DNA of 20,178 nt from an uncultured Rhodoplanes sp. (GCA_936924235.1 CAKZHN010000537.1:1-20178), one strand, 5' to 3'; counted from the first letter of the stretch, positions 1 to 8,207 are shown. Notes: generated from the sequence alone by a model not told the origin. Made by a program: numbers and translations.

Positions 1-2
1 GG

Positions 3-407
3 ACCCGACCGATGTTCATGAACAACCACTACGCGACGCTGTCCGGAGCACTCATCGCCTCGATGGTGATCATTCCGCTGCAGACCGTCATCCCCGAGGA
101 GCTCGCCTTCCGCGGGGTCCTACACGGGGCGTTGGACCGCGCCTGGGGTTTCCGTGGCGTCGCCGCGGCCGGATCGCTGTTGTTCGGCCTCTGGCATATC
201 GCCAGCTCGTTCGGGCTGACCAGTGGGAATGTCGGTTTCACCCGCATCCTCGGCGGCGGCGTGTTCGGCATGGTCGCGGGTGTGGTCGGCGCTCTGACGG
301 TCCCGGTACCAGATGGGAAAATCATGCTGCTGATTGGTCAGGGACTGTTTGCAGCGTGCGCTTTGGTCGCCCTTTTTTACCCGGCGATTTGTCCGCTTTC
401 GGACTGA
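3..407 (+). CDS. CPBP-family intramembrane protease fragment (5' end outside window, odd C-terminus)
   Basis: The open frame runs in from the window edge, so the true start is not visible. The visible 134 residues contain the first CPBP (Abi/CAAX-like) protease motif EELAFRG (visible residues 32-38, EExxxR type) and the second motif FGLWHI (61-66), both in hydrophobic segments. Family members are integral-membrane glutamic-type proteases. The third family motif, a late HxxxN helix, is missing. After about residue 95 the sequence no longer resembles the family and stops at 407, so the gene may be truncated, frameshifted or joined to unrelated DNA near position 290-300. From memory the conserved part looks more like actinobacterial CPBP proteins than rhizobial ones; this is unverified. 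Family call fairly sure, functionality doubtful. Confidence 0.6.
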   Translation, partial: TRPMFMNNHYATLSGALIASMVIIPLQTVIPEELAFRGVLHGALDRAWGFRGVAAAGSLLFGLWHIASSFGLTSGNVGFTRILGGGVFGMVAGVVGALTVPVPDGKIMLLIGQGLFAACALVALFYPAICPLSD

Positions 408-716
408 TCAAGCGGACGGCGCTGATCCCAGGAATGCTAAGGCCGGCGGGCGGCTCCGGCATGCCGGCCGATGGCGGCTGATGTCCAAGCAGTCCGTATG
501 GGCCGCGGCGAGCCAGCAAGGCTCGTCGTGCGGCCATGGCGTCACAAATTCGCCCATCCGCCTGCCTACCCAATGCCAAAGGGTTGATCGGGTGGGGCTT
601 GCCGACCGGATTTCTCTTTTGGTACAGCCACTTCAGCCTTTTTGGACTCGGGGGCTTCGATTTCGGGCGCTAGGGGCCTGGCCGTACCGGCCGGGCTTTG
701 GGCCATCGGGGACGCC
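408..716. other. Gene-poor stretch upstream of the L,D-transpeptidase
   Basis: No reading frame here has a recognisable domain or a good ribosome binding site. It contains a 12-bp palindrome CCGGCATGCCGG at 456-467 and a small stem-loop at 509-525 (arms CGAGCC and GGCTCG, 5-nt loop) with no following T-run, so neither is a convincing terminator. The promoter of the downstream gene is presumably in the last 100 bases, but I could not choose a clear -35/-10 pair. The stretch may be degenerated coding sequence linked to the broken protease gene on its left. Confidence 0.4.
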
Positions 717-2006
717 ATGACGACACGTGATGATCGCGATCTTTCCCGCCGCACCGTGCTGCGCGGGCTGACGCAGGCCGCAGCCGCGGCCGGCGGGCTG
801 GCGGCCACCCAGGCCTTCGGCCAGGACGCGATGCTCGACGCGCTGATCAACCAGAACGTGACCGGCGACTACGGCCAGGGCTTCGATTCCGGCTCGCGCA
901 ACATCCAGATGCCCAAGGCGTCGCTTCCGACGCTGTCGCCCGCGACCGTCGAGCACACCGCGCAGGCCATCGAGCATTTCAACGGCATCGTGACCAAGGG
1001 CGGCTGGCCCGAGGTGGCGAAGTCCGACCGGCTCCGCCTCGGCAGCCGGCAGCCCGCGGTGATTGCGCTCCGCCAGCGGCTGATCGCGTCGGGCGATCTC
1101 GACGCCAATGCCGGCGTGACCGACATCTACGATTCCTACGTCGAAGCCGCAGTGCGGCGCTTCCAGGCCCGGCACGGGCTGTCGGTCGACGGCATGGTCA
1201 AGGACCAGACGCTGAAGGCGCTGAACGTGCCGGCGCAGGTGCGGCTTGCCCAGTTGCAGACCAACCTGGTGCGGCTGCGCAGCATGAGCGGCAATCTCGG
1301 CGCGCGCTACGTGCTGTGCAACATCCCGGCGGCGCGCATCGAGGCGATCGAAAGCGGCGTCGCGGTGTCGCGGCACACGGCGGTGGCCGGCAAGCCCGAC
1401 CGGCCGTCGCCCGACATCAACAGCAAGATCGTCGAGGTCAACTTCAACCCGTACTGGACGGTGCCGGTCTCGATCGTGCGGCGCGACCTCATTCCGAAAA
1501 TGCAGGCCGAGCCGGATTACCTCACCAACAACCACATCCGCATCTTCGACATGCGCGGCGAGGAACTCACGCCGTCGCAGATCAACTGGTATTCGCAGGA
1601 GGCGGTGAGCTACCGCTTCAAGCAGGATCCGGGCGATTTCAACTCGCTCGGCTCGATCCGCATCAACTTCCCGAGTAAGGACGGCGTGTACATGCATGAC
1701 ACGCCGCTGAAGAACCTGTTCGGCGAGGACCAGCGTTTCCATTCGTCGGGCTGCGTGCGCGTGCAGAACGTGCGCGAGCTGGTGAACTGGCTGCTGACGG
1801 AGACCCCCGGCTGGTCGCGCCAGGAGATCGACGCTGTGATCAAGAGCGGCGAGCGCAAGGACGCGCGGCTGTTGAAGCCGGTGCCGCTCTACTGGGTCTA
1901 TGTCACGGCTTGGGCGACCCCGGACGGCGTCGTCCAGTTCCGCGACGACATCTACAACCGCGACGCCGCGGGACCTGCAGCTTCGGCGTCGACTCGGCGC
2001 GGCTAG
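717..2006 (+). CDS. Tat-exported L,D-transpeptidase, LdtD/YcbB-like, with peptidoglycan-binding domain
   Basis: Predicted 429-residue periplasmic enzyme forming 3-3 crosslinks in peptidoglycan or attaching partners to it. The N-terminus has a twin-arginine signal (SRRTVLRG near residues 10-17, then an Ala-rich hydrophobic stretch and an AFGQ cleavage region). A PG_binding_1 domain spans about residues 107-162 (AAVRRFQARHGLSVDGMVK). The YkuD catalytic domain follows, with LdtD-type signatures FNPYWTVPVSIVRRD, FNSLGSIRINFPSKDGVY and MHDTP, and the catalytic motif H342-S-S-G-C346-V-R, where Cys346 is the predicted nucleophile. The ATG at 717 is preferred over an in-frame ATG at 642 because it places the Tat motif at the N-terminus and follows GGGGAC. 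It ends 6 bp from the convergent gene at 2013. Family assignment very secure. Confidence 0.93.
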   Translation: MTTRDDRDLSRRTVLRGLTQAAAAAGGLAATQAFGQDAMLDALINQNVTGDYGQGFDSGSRNIQMPKASLPTLSPATVEHTAQAIEHFNGIVTKGGWPEVAKSDRLRLGSRQPAVIALRQRLIASGDLDANAGVTDIYDSYVEAAVRRFQARHGLSVDGMVKDQTLKALNVPAQVRLAQLQTNLVRLRSMSGNLGARYVLCNIPAARIEAIESGVAVSRHTAVAGKPDRPSPDINSKIVEVNFNPYWTVPVSIVRRDLIPKMQAEPDYLTNNHIRIFDMRGEELTPSQINWYSQEAVSYRFKQDPGDFNSLGSIRINFPSKDGVYMHDTPLKNLFGEDQRFHSSGCVRVQNVRELVNWLLTETPGWSRQEIDAVIKSGERKDARLLKPVPLYWVYVTAWATPDGVVQFRDDIYNRDAAGPAASASTRRG

Positions 2007-2012
2007 CCTCGC

Positions 2013-2705
2013 TCACTTGGGCACGACAGCCTTCGCATTGTCGCTCGAAAAAACTGCCGGCACGTCGAACTTGCCGGTCTGCAGGTCATACCGGCAGTGC
2101 CAGCCGTTCACCACGCCGGTCTGCATCGGTTTGCGGCCCTTGACGTCGGCATCCGCCGACAGGCCGATCAGAAGGTAGCGGTTCGCGGGCCAATCGACGC
2201 CCAACTCGCGATAGTTCTCCTTGAGGCCCCGCAGCAGATACGCCGAGTCGTGATACTCCGGCGCCTTCACGAGCTTTCGCCAGTCGGGCCGCGTCTTCAG
2301 ATAGTCCCACGCCAGATCGCCGAGCGGCTTCCTGCTCGCGCGCACGTAGCCCTGCGGCTTGAGGCGGTACAGATGGAGCGTGGAGGTGCCCGAGCCGATC
2401 TTTTGCACGCGAACGATCCATTTCAGATCGTTCGTGAAGATGAAATCCGCCGCATAGCCGGCCGGCTCCGGATCAAGCTGCGTGAGTTTGCCCTGCCGGC
2501 GCACCCAGAATTGCCATTTCCAGTCGTCCGTATCCTTGTTCAGGTATTGCTCGATCGTTGTCGCGCCGTCCGGCGATTTCTGGGTGAATCTCTCGTCGAT
2601 GCTGTAACCGGCGGGCGGAGCCGCCGGCCGCGCGGCGGCCACGCCGCTGCAGGCGCCGATGCTGCAGACCAAGAACAGGCCGATCCAAGCTGTCCTGCCC
2701 GTCAT
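2013..2705 (-). CDS. Exported protein of unknown function, possible lipoprotein
   Basis: A 230-residue protein with an N-terminal hydrophobic segment (WIGLFLVCSIGAC) and an acceptable lipobox IGAC, so it is either a lipoprotein or secreted by the general pathway. The mature part is rich in Trp, Lys and Tyr (for example DDWKWQFWVRRQGK) and looks like a soluble beta-rich periplasmic domain. I recognise no family. The start at 2705 is chosen over the in-frame ATG at 2732 because AGGAG sits 7 nt upstream of it. It is convergent with the L,D-transpeptidase and divergent from the cupin gene. A cell-envelope role is a guess from location only. Confidence 0.75.
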   Translation of the reverse strand: MTGRTAWIGLFLVCSIGACSGVAAARPAAPPAGYSIDERFTQKSPDGATTIEQYLNKDTDDWKWQFWVRRQGKLTQLDPEPAGYAADFIFTNDLKWIVRVQKIGSGTSTLHLYRLKPQGYVRASRKPLGDLAWDYLKTRPDWRKLVKAPEYHDSAYLLRGLKENYRELGVDWPANRYLLIGLSADADVKGRKPMQTGVVNGWHCRYDLQTGKFDVPAVFSSDNAKAVVPK

Positions 2706-2793
2706 TTTGTGGCTCCTTTGACCCGGTCTCACGGTTAGTCGCGCAGGTCCCGATCAAGTTCATGGTGGGTGGTGGACCGCCGTTCCGCCTCGG

Positions 2794-2820
2794 CATAACC
2801 TGATCGAAAGTCAGGTTATG
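2794..2820. promoter_or_regulatory. Perfect 10-bp inverted repeat abutting the cupin gene's ribosome binding site
   Basis: Arms CATAACCTGA (2794-2803) and TCAGGTTATG (2811-2820) are exact reverse complements separated by the 7-nt spacer TCGAAAG. The Shine-Dalgarno GGAGG begins at the next base, 2821, with the ATG at 2831. As DNA this is a typical size for a dimeric repressor or activator operator. As RNA it would form a strong stem-loop directly against the ribosome binding site. There is no T-run, so it is not a terminator. Which protein binds it cannot be told. Confidence 0.7.
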
Positions 2821-2830
2821 GGAGGACGTC

Positions 2831-3208
2831 ATGGCTGACGCAGCGCTCGCCGAGCTTGCCTCGCGTTTCATCAAGACTGACTCGTTGCCCTGGGTCTCGA
2901 CCGGTCCGGGCAACAAGATGAAGGTGATCTACAGCGATCCGGCCACCGGCCTTCTGACCATCATCGCCCGGCTCGAGCCCGGATCCGGAATTCCTGCGCA
3001 CGTGCACGAGGACCTCGAGCAGACCTACGTGCTCGAAGGCTCGCTGGTCGATGACGAAGGCGAATGCACCGCCGGCAATTTCGTCATCCGCGCCAAGGGC
3101 AGCCGCCATTCGCCGACGGCGCCGAACGGCTGCACCATGCTGGTGTTCTTCATGAAGCCGACGGCGGGGCTCAAGAAGGCCCTGCAGTCGGCCGCTACTG
3201 CGGCTTGA
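2831..3208 (+). CDS. Small single-domain cupin protein
   Basis: A 125-residue cytosolic protein with one cupin barrel. Motif 1 fits the family pattern exactly: G51-x5-H57-x-H59-x3-E63-x6-G70. Motif 2 (G82-x5-A88-x-G90-x2-H93) has Ala in place of the usual Pro but keeps the metal-binding His. A mononuclear metal site of H57, H59, E63 and H93 is therefore predicted. It resembles the ChrR-type/dioxygenase-like cupins, which bind zinc or iron, but catalysis cannot be inferred. The ATG has a strong GGAGG 5 nt upstream. Its last 14 bp overlap the end of the convergent TctC-type gene. It appears to be a single-gene unit controlled by the inverted repeat in front of it. Confidence 0.88.
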   Translation: MADAALAELASRFIKTDSLPWVSTGPGNKMKVIYSDPATGLLTIIARLEPGSGIPAHVHEDLEQTYVLEGSLVDDEGECTAGNFVIRAKGSRHSPTAPNGCTMLVFFMKPTAGLKKALQSAATAA

Positions 3209-4166
3209 TGTTCATCTCGCCGATCAGCCGGCCGTAGATCTCGGACTGGCGCTGCAGATGGGCGTCGAAGTCGGCGCCGCAGATCGCATTGGGATAGAGC
3301 GCCTGGGCGACGAGCTTCGCCTTGACGTCCGGAGCGAGCAGCGCCGAGCGGACCCAGTCGATGAGCTGCGTCACGGTTTCTTTCGGCGTCTTGGCCGGCG
3401 CGACCAGCCCGAACCACACGTCGGTCTCGAAATCCTTGTAGCCGGACTCCGCCACGGTCGGCAGATCGGGCAGCGGCTCGATATGCTTCGCCGCCATGGT
3501 GGCGATGGCGCGGGCCTTGCCCGCGATCACCTGCTCGCCGATCTCCGACCAGTTCAGCACCCCCGACGTGACGTGCCCGCCGATCAGCGCGTTCACGGTG
3601 GTCGAGCCGCCGGGGTAGGGCACGTAGGTCAGGTTGATGTTCGCGAGCTTCTTGAACCGTTCGATGCCGAGGTGCTGGGTGGTCTGCGGCCCGACGCTCG
3701 CGATCGACAGCTCGCCGGGTTTGGCGCGGGCCGCGTCGACGAAATCGGCGAGCGTGCGGTACGGCTGCGTGCTGTTGACGACGATGATCTGCGGCGTCGA
3801 GACGAGGTTGCAGATCGGCTCGAAGCTCGTGCGCGGATCGTAGCTGACCTTGCGCAGGATCGAGCTGATGGTCATGCCGTTGTTGTTCATCAGCAGCGTG
3901 TTGCCGTCCGGCGCGGCGCGCGCCGCGGCCTCGGCCGCGATGATGCCGCCGGCGCCGGGCCGGCTCTCGATGATGACCGAGACCCCGTGCGCGTTGCTCA
4001 CGTGATCAGCCAGCAACCGGGCGAGCAGGTCGATGCTGCCGCCCGGCGGCACCGAGATGATGATGCGGATGGTGCGTCCGGCCTGCGGCCAGGCGGCGCG
4101 GTCAGGCGTCAGGCAAGCGAAGCCCGCCAACGCCAAGGTGATAATCGTGGCAAGAAACTTCCGCAT
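3195..4166 (-). CDS. TctC/Bug-family periplasmic solute-binding protein (first copy)
   Basis: A 323-residue secreted binding protein of the tripartite tricarboxylate transporter type. An N-terminal signal peptide (MRKFLATIITLALAGFACL) is followed by the characteristic first strand and loop IRIIISVPPGGSIDLLAR, then RPGAGGIIAA and APDGNTLLM, all standard Bug-family positions. These proteins bind carboxylates or small aromatic acids and deliver them to TctAB-type permeases or act as sensors. No TctA or TctB is in the window, so it is an orphan here. The ATG follows GGGAGA with a 6-nt gap. It lies 102 bp downstream of, and in the same direction as, the two FAD-enzyme genes, so cotranscription with them is plausible. 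The upstream gap includes an AT-rich patch that could hold its own promoter. Confidence 0.93.
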   Translation of the reverse strand: MRKFLATIITLALAGFACLTPDRAAWPQAGRTIRIIISVPPGGSIDLLARLLADHVSNAHGVSVIIESRPGAGGIIAAEAAARAAPDGNTLLMNNNGMTISSILRKVSYDPRTSFEPICNLVSTPQIIVVNSTQPYRTLADFVDAARAKPGELSIASVGPQTTQHLGIERFKKLANINLTYVPYPGGSTTVNALIGGHVTSGVLNWSEIGEQVIAGKARAIATMAAKHIEPLPDLPTVAESGYKDFETDVWFGLVAPAKTPKETVTQLIDWVRSALLAPDVKAKLVAQALYPNAICGADFDAHLQRQSEIYGRLIGEMNIKPQ

Positions 4167-4268
4167 CGGCGTTCTCCCGGAAAGACCGCCTTGAGTTTTT
4201 GGCCTCGGATTGAGTATGCGACTTAGCTGGGCCGTATAACCATAAATTTTTGATGCCGTCCCGGCGAC

Positions 4269-5738
4269 CTACGTTCGGTTGGGTTTGCCGACGAAGCCAT
4301 CACCGTGGCCGGCTTCCTTGGCAGCCCAGCCGCCCGCGACACGCCCGCTGAATATCGAAGGCCCGAGCATTGTGCCTTCAAGCCCCGCGCGGCCGTTGAT
4401 GTGGCCACCCGCCATGCCCGCGACCTCGCCGGCAGCGTAGAGGCCTGCGATCGGCTCGAAATGCTTGTCGAGCACACGACATTGCAGGTCGGTCTTCACG
4501 CCGCCGAAGTTCTTGCGCGCCATCGGGAAGATCTGCATCGCGGTGTAGGGCGGTGTGTCGAATGGCTTCGATTGCTTCAGAGGCTTGCCGAACTCTGGCT
4601 CGTTTTTCAGCCCTTGGGCAAAGGCGCCGTTGTAGCGTTCGACCGTGGCGAGGAATGTCGGCGCATCGACTTCGATTCGCTGCGCCAACTCGGCGAGCGT
4701 GTCAGCCTTGCGCACATACGGCGAGTTCGCCAGCAGCTCCTCGACCTTGTCGCGCAGAATCTTGTCGCCCTGCTTGTAGTACGGGTCGGCCACTTGCATC
4801 GCCTTGGTCATCGCCGCGTCCATGATCGCCCAGGCGTATCGAGGTGTTTGCGCCATGACGGCGGGCGAAGCCGAGTTGCCTCCAGATACGTCTTCATTGT
4901 GGAAGCGGCAGCCCTGCTGGTTCACCCAGATGTAGCCGGGCACCTGGCGCACTGCGAGGCCACGCGCCTGTGCCGGATCGCGATAGTCGGGCGTCGCATA
5001 GACATAGAACCAGTTGTGATCCATGTGGGTCAGATAGCCGCCGGCTTCGCGAACGAGCTTGTGTCCGCTTCCGGTCGAGCCTGGTCCTGAGCCGACCAGC
5101 ACCTTGTCGTTGCGTAGTTCCGGGCTGTTCTCCAGCACCATCGCGAGATTCGAGTTGAAGCCACCTGTTGTCACCACCACGGTCTTGCTCGAAACCGTGA
5201 CCGGTTCGCCGGAGAGGGTGCGGCCCTCGACGCCGGTGACGCGGCCATCCTCGATGGTCAGCTTCGTGATCTCGGTGCCTGCGACCAACTCGCCGCCCTT
5301 CTTGCGGTAGCCGTCGATGAGCGCGTCCATCAGGCCCAGACCCGCACCTTCGGCGCGCGTCCAGCGGCTGACCGAATTGCCCTCCTGAATCTGAACTTCG
5401 GCCCATTTGGCGCCAAGGCCTTCCGCCCAGTCGTGAAGGTCGTGCTGGCTGTGCTCGATGTAGTAGCGCGCCCACACCATGTCGGCGGAGGGCCCGCCCC
5501 AATCCATCCAGTCCTTGAAGGCGAGGTCCGGGTTGTCCTCGATGCCTTTCTTGCGCTGCAAGGTCGAGCCGACGATCAGGCAGCCGCCGCCAGAAATCCG
5601 CGCTGCGCCGCCGGGCTCCGTGCCCTTCTCGAAGGCGATCACGCTGGCGCCGGCGTCACGCGCCTCGATGCCGGCCGCAATGCCTGCGCCGCCTGCACCG
5701 ATGATGGCGACGTCGGTCTCGTACTGCATGCCGGGCAT
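4269..5738 (-). CDS. FAD-dependent oxidoreductase, fumarate reductase/tricarballylate dehydrogenase-like flavoprotein
   Basis: A 489-residue flavoprotein of the FAD_binding_2 family (succinate dehydrogenase/fumarate reductase flavoprotein superfamily). The dinucleotide-binding loop GAGGAG lies at residues 14-19, followed by FEKG at the end of strand 2. The segment VVTTGGFNSN, the HNED region and the C-terminal GLYAAGEVAGMAGG and NGRAGLEGTMLGPSIFSGR are typical of single-subunit members such as TcuA-like tricarballylate or 3-ketosteroid dehydrogenases. The start at 5738 is preferred to the longer frame from 5825: GGGGAG lies 7 nt upstream, and the start is 4 nt past the stop of the preceding gene, implying translational coupling. 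The exact substrate, probably an unsaturated or branched carboxylic acid, is inference. Confidence 0.88.
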   Translation of the reverse strand: MPGMQYETDVAIIGAGGAGIAAGIEARDAGASVIAFEKGTEPGGAARISGGGCLIVGSTLQRKKGIEDNPDLAFKDWMDWGGPSADMVWARYYIEHSQHDLHDWAEGLGAKWAEVQIQEGNSVSRWTRAEGAGLGLMDALIDGYRKKGGELVAGTEITKLTIEDGRVTGVEGRTLSGEPVTVSSKTVVVTTGGFNSNLAMVLENSPELRNDKVLVGSGPGSTGSGHKLVREAGGYLTHMDHNWFYVYATPDYRDPAQARGLAVRQVPGYIWVNQQGCRFHNEDVSGGNSASPAVMAQTPRYAWAIMDAAMTKAMQVADPYYKQGDKILRDKVEELLANSPYVRKADTLAELAQRIEVDAPTFLATVERYNGAFAQGLKNEPEFGKPLKQSKPFDTPPYTAMQIFPMARKNFGGVKTDLQCRVLDKHFEPIAGLYAAGEVAGMAGGHINGRAGLEGTMLGPSIFSGRVAGGWAAKEAGHGDGFVGKPNRT

Positions 5739-5742
5739 CCTC

Positions 5743-7047
5743 TCACTCCCCGATGGCCGCCGCACGATGGGGGAGTGCGCCGCTCGGGATTGTCTGTGGC
5801 GCATTGTTGAGCTTCTCGATCGCAAAGCCCGCGGCGGCCTTGTAACCTGCCATGAATTCGGTGCGCTCCTTCGCCGGGATCACGTCGTCGATATTCTCGA
5901 ATGTGCCGCCGCAGCGCTCGTCCACCATGTTGAGCAGCCCGAACGGCCCCGCGCCGCGGTTGCGCAACACCACCTGCCCAATCGGTCCGCAAAATTTCTT
6001 GTCGAAGGTCTCGAGCGCTGTGGGCGTCACGCCGTGCTCGATCATGCAAGCCCCCAGCACGCGGGCGTCGACGATCGCTTGGCTGCCTCCGTTCGATCCG
6101 GTCGGGTACATCGGGTGCGCAGCATCACCCATCAGCACCACCGGGCCGTCCTGCCACGTCGGGATCGGGTCACGATCGATCATCGGGTTCTCAAAGGCGC
6201 TGTCGGCACGCCGGATCAGGTCCGGCACGTCGAGCCAGTCCCAGACCCAGCCGTCGAAGTGATGCGCGAACTCGGCCGTCTCGACCTGCCGGAACCAGCC
6301 CCGCTGCTTCCAGCCCTCGCTGTTGTCCATGGTCACTTCGGCGATCCAGTTGATCATCGAAAGGCCGGTCGCCGGATCGGGATGCGAGATGGGATAGAAC
6401 ACCACGCGCTGGCGATGCGTGCCGAGACCAACGAACGAAGAGCCGGTGCGGATCGGTTTGCCCCAGGTCATGCCGCGCCACATCACCGCGCCGCCCCAGT
6501 GGATCGGCGGCTGCGTCGGGTGCATCTGAGCCCGCACGGCCGAGTTGATGCCGTCGGCGCCGATCAACAGCGCGCCGTTCGCCTCGGTGGTCGATCCGTC
6601 GGCACGCTCGATCAGCGCGGTGACAGAGCCGTCAGCATTCTTGCGGTACCCGGTGACGCGGTGCCCAAGCCGGACCGCATTGCGTCCGGCCCGCTCGACC
6701 AGCTTGTCGTACAGGAGCATGTGGAAGCGGCCGCGGTGCACCGCGTATTGCGGCCAGTTGTAACCGGCGAGCAAGCCGCGTGGCTCCGAGTAGATGTCGT
6801 TGCCATTGAGCCCCACCAGAGCCCATTCTTCGGCAGGTAAGCCCACGCTATCGAGGTCGGCTTGCGTGATGCCGAGGTCGTAAATCTCGCGCACGGCGTT
6901 CGGCTGCAAATTGATGCCGACGCCGAGCGAGCGCATCTCGCGCACCGCTTCGAATACGATGCATGGCACGCCGATTTGGTTGAGCGTCAGCGCCGTTGCC
7001 AGCCCGCCAATGCCGCCGCCGGCGACAATTACCAGATTATTCGTCAC
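5743..7047 (-). CDS. FAD-dependent monooxygenase (PHBH-fold, class A flavoprotein hydroxylase type)
   Basis: A 434-residue enzyme with the full set of class A flavoprotein hydroxylase motifs: the N-terminal Rossmann loop G10-G-G-I-G-G15, the DG motif in LIGADGINSAVR (about 162-173), and the GD motif in GDAAHPMYPTGSNGG (308-322). Family members hydroxylate aromatic or related substrates using NAD(P)H and O2. It begins with GTG at 7047; no better in-frame ATG precedes the Rossmann motif. It is the first gene of a minus-strand operon with the FAD dehydrogenase (4-nt gap) and possibly the TctC-type gene. The 103-bp leader upstream (7048-7150) shows no promoter I can assign with confidence. The substrate is not evident. 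Confidence 0.9.
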   Translation of the reverse strand: MTNNLVIVAGGGIGGLATALTLNQIGVPCIVFEAVREMRSLGVGINLQPNAVREIYDLGITQADLDSVGLPAEEWALVGLNGNDIYSEPRGLLAGYNWPQYAVHRGRFHMLLYDKLVERAGRNAVRLGHRVTGYRKNADGSVTALIERADGSTTEANGALLIGADGINSAVRAQMHPTQPPIHWGGAVMWRGMTWGKPIRTGSSFVGLGTHRQRVVFYPISHPDPATGLSMINWIAEVTMDNSEGWKQRGWFRQVETAEFAHHFDGWVWDWLDVPDLIRRADSAFENPMIDRDPIPTWQDGPVVLMGDAAHPMYPTGSNGGSQAIVDARVLGACMIEHGVTPTALETFDKKFCGPIGQVVLRNRGAGPFGLLNMVDERCGGTFENIDDVIPAKERTEFMAGYKAAAGFAIEKLNNAPQTIPSGALPHRAAAIGE

Positions 7048-7150
7048 ACGCTGGACCTAGTCTACTCTTGATGGATTTGATTATCCTTTTGGACGGCGTC
7101 GGTAGCAAGCGGCCTTCGGCCATCGAGCAGGAACATAGCAACTATTGGGG

Positions 7151-8188
7151 CTAGCCTGTTTTCTTCAAGGCCTCCCGCACCGCGGGCGCGACCTTCGTCC
7201 CAAACAACTCGATCGACCGCATGGTCAAGGCATGCGGCATGGTGCCGACGCTCATCTGCATCAGATAGCGCTGATGGCCGAGCTTCTCGTGCTGATAGAG
7301 GATCTTCTCGATCACCTGTTCGGGGCTGCCGATCATGAGATGGCCCTGCAGCGGCAGGCCGGCATTGAACTGCGCCCGCGTGGTCGGCGGCCAGCCGCGC
7401 TCGCGGCCGATATGGCTCATCTGCGCGGCATAGCTCGGGAAGAACTCGTCGGCAGCTTGCTGCGAGGTGTCGGCGACGTAGCCGTGGGTGTTGAGGCCGA
7501 CCGGCAGCGTGCCTGGATCGTGGCCGGCATGCGCCGCGGCCTTGTGGAACAGCTCGACGAAGGGCGCGAAGCGCTCGGGGTGCCCGCCGATGATCGCCAG
7601 CGCCATCGGCAGGCCCAAGGTGCCCGCGCGAGTGGCCGACGGCGGATTGCCGCCAACCGCCACCCAGATCGGGATCTTGTGCGGCGTGCGCGGATAGACC
7701 GCCTGCTTGTGCAGAGCAGGGCGGTGCCGGCCCTCCCAGCTGAGACGCTCATGGTCGCGGACCGCGATCAGCAATTCGAGCTTCTCGGCGAACAACTCGT
7801 CGTAGTCGTTGAGGTCGTAGCCGAACAGCGGGAAGGACTCGATGAACGAGCCGCGTCCGGCCATGATCTCGGCGCGGCCGCCGGACAGAAGATCGAGCGT
7901 GGCGAACTGCTCGTAGACCCGCACCGGATCGTCGGAGCTGAGCACCGTCACCGCGGTCGAAAGCCGGATGCGCCTGGTGCGTTCTGCCGCCGCGGCGAGC
8001 AGCATCTGCGGCGCCGATGCGAGAAAATCCGGCCGGTGATGCTCGCCGATGCCGAACACGTCGAGGCCGACCTGGTCGGCCAGCGCGATCTCTTCCATCA
8101 GGTCGCGCAGTCGCTGCGCCGGATCGAGCAGCCGGCCGGTGCTGGGGTCGGGCGTGTTCTCGACAAACGTGTAGACACCGATATCCAT
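7151..8188 (-). CDS. LLM-class (luciferase-like) flavin-dependent oxidoreductase
   Basis: A 345-residue TIM-barrel protein of the bacterial luciferase-like monooxygenase family, using reduced FMN or F420 to oxidise its substrate. Diagnostic segments are IGEHHRPDF (about 47-55), LSTAVTVLSSDDPVRVYEQF, LSGGRAEIMAGRGSF and, near the C-terminus, MIGSPEQVIEKI. The ATG at 8188 is chosen rather than the longer frame at 8224: it starts on the family's first beta strand, and an AAAGG lies upstream. It is transcribed away from the TctC-amidohydrolase pair across a 119-bp gap. It could belong to the same minus-strand unit as the FAD monooxygenase, 103 bp downstream. The substrate is unknown. Confidence 0.9.
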   Translation of the reverse strand: MDIGVYTFVENTPDPSTGRLLDPAQRLRDLMEEIALADQVGLDVFGIGEHHRPDFLASAPQMLLAAAAERTRRIRLSTAVTVLSSDDPVRVYEQFATLDLLSGGRAEIMAGRGSFIESFPLFGYDLNDYDELFAEKLELLIAVRDHERLSWEGRHRPALHKQAVYPRTPHKIPIWVAVGGNPPSATRAGTLGLPMALAIIGGHPERFAPFVELFHKAAAHAGHDPGTLPVGLNTHGYVADTSQQAADEFFPSYAAQMSHIGRERGWPPTTRAQFNAGLPLQGHLMIGSPEQVIEKILYQHEKLGHQRYLMQMSVGTMPHALTMRSIELFGTKVAPAVREALKKTG

Positions 8189-8207
8189 CGACGATCGAAC
8201 CTTTCGG

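Noticed and set aside
334..720. Plus-strand open frame in the gene-poor stretch
   Set aside because: No ribosome binding site, domain or coherent composition; it overlaps the protease tail and runs into the transpeptidase start.
633..1742. Long minus-strand open frame opposite the L,D-transpeptidase
   Set aside because: Arg/Asp/Val/His-rich composition typical of antisense frames in GC-rich genes, with no domain or ribosome binding site; the plus strand has a complete YkuD enzyme.
3258..4226. Long plus-strand open frame opposite the first TctC-type gene
   Set aside because: Low-complexity Arg/Ala/Asp composition; the minus strand encodes an intact Bug-family protein with signal peptide.
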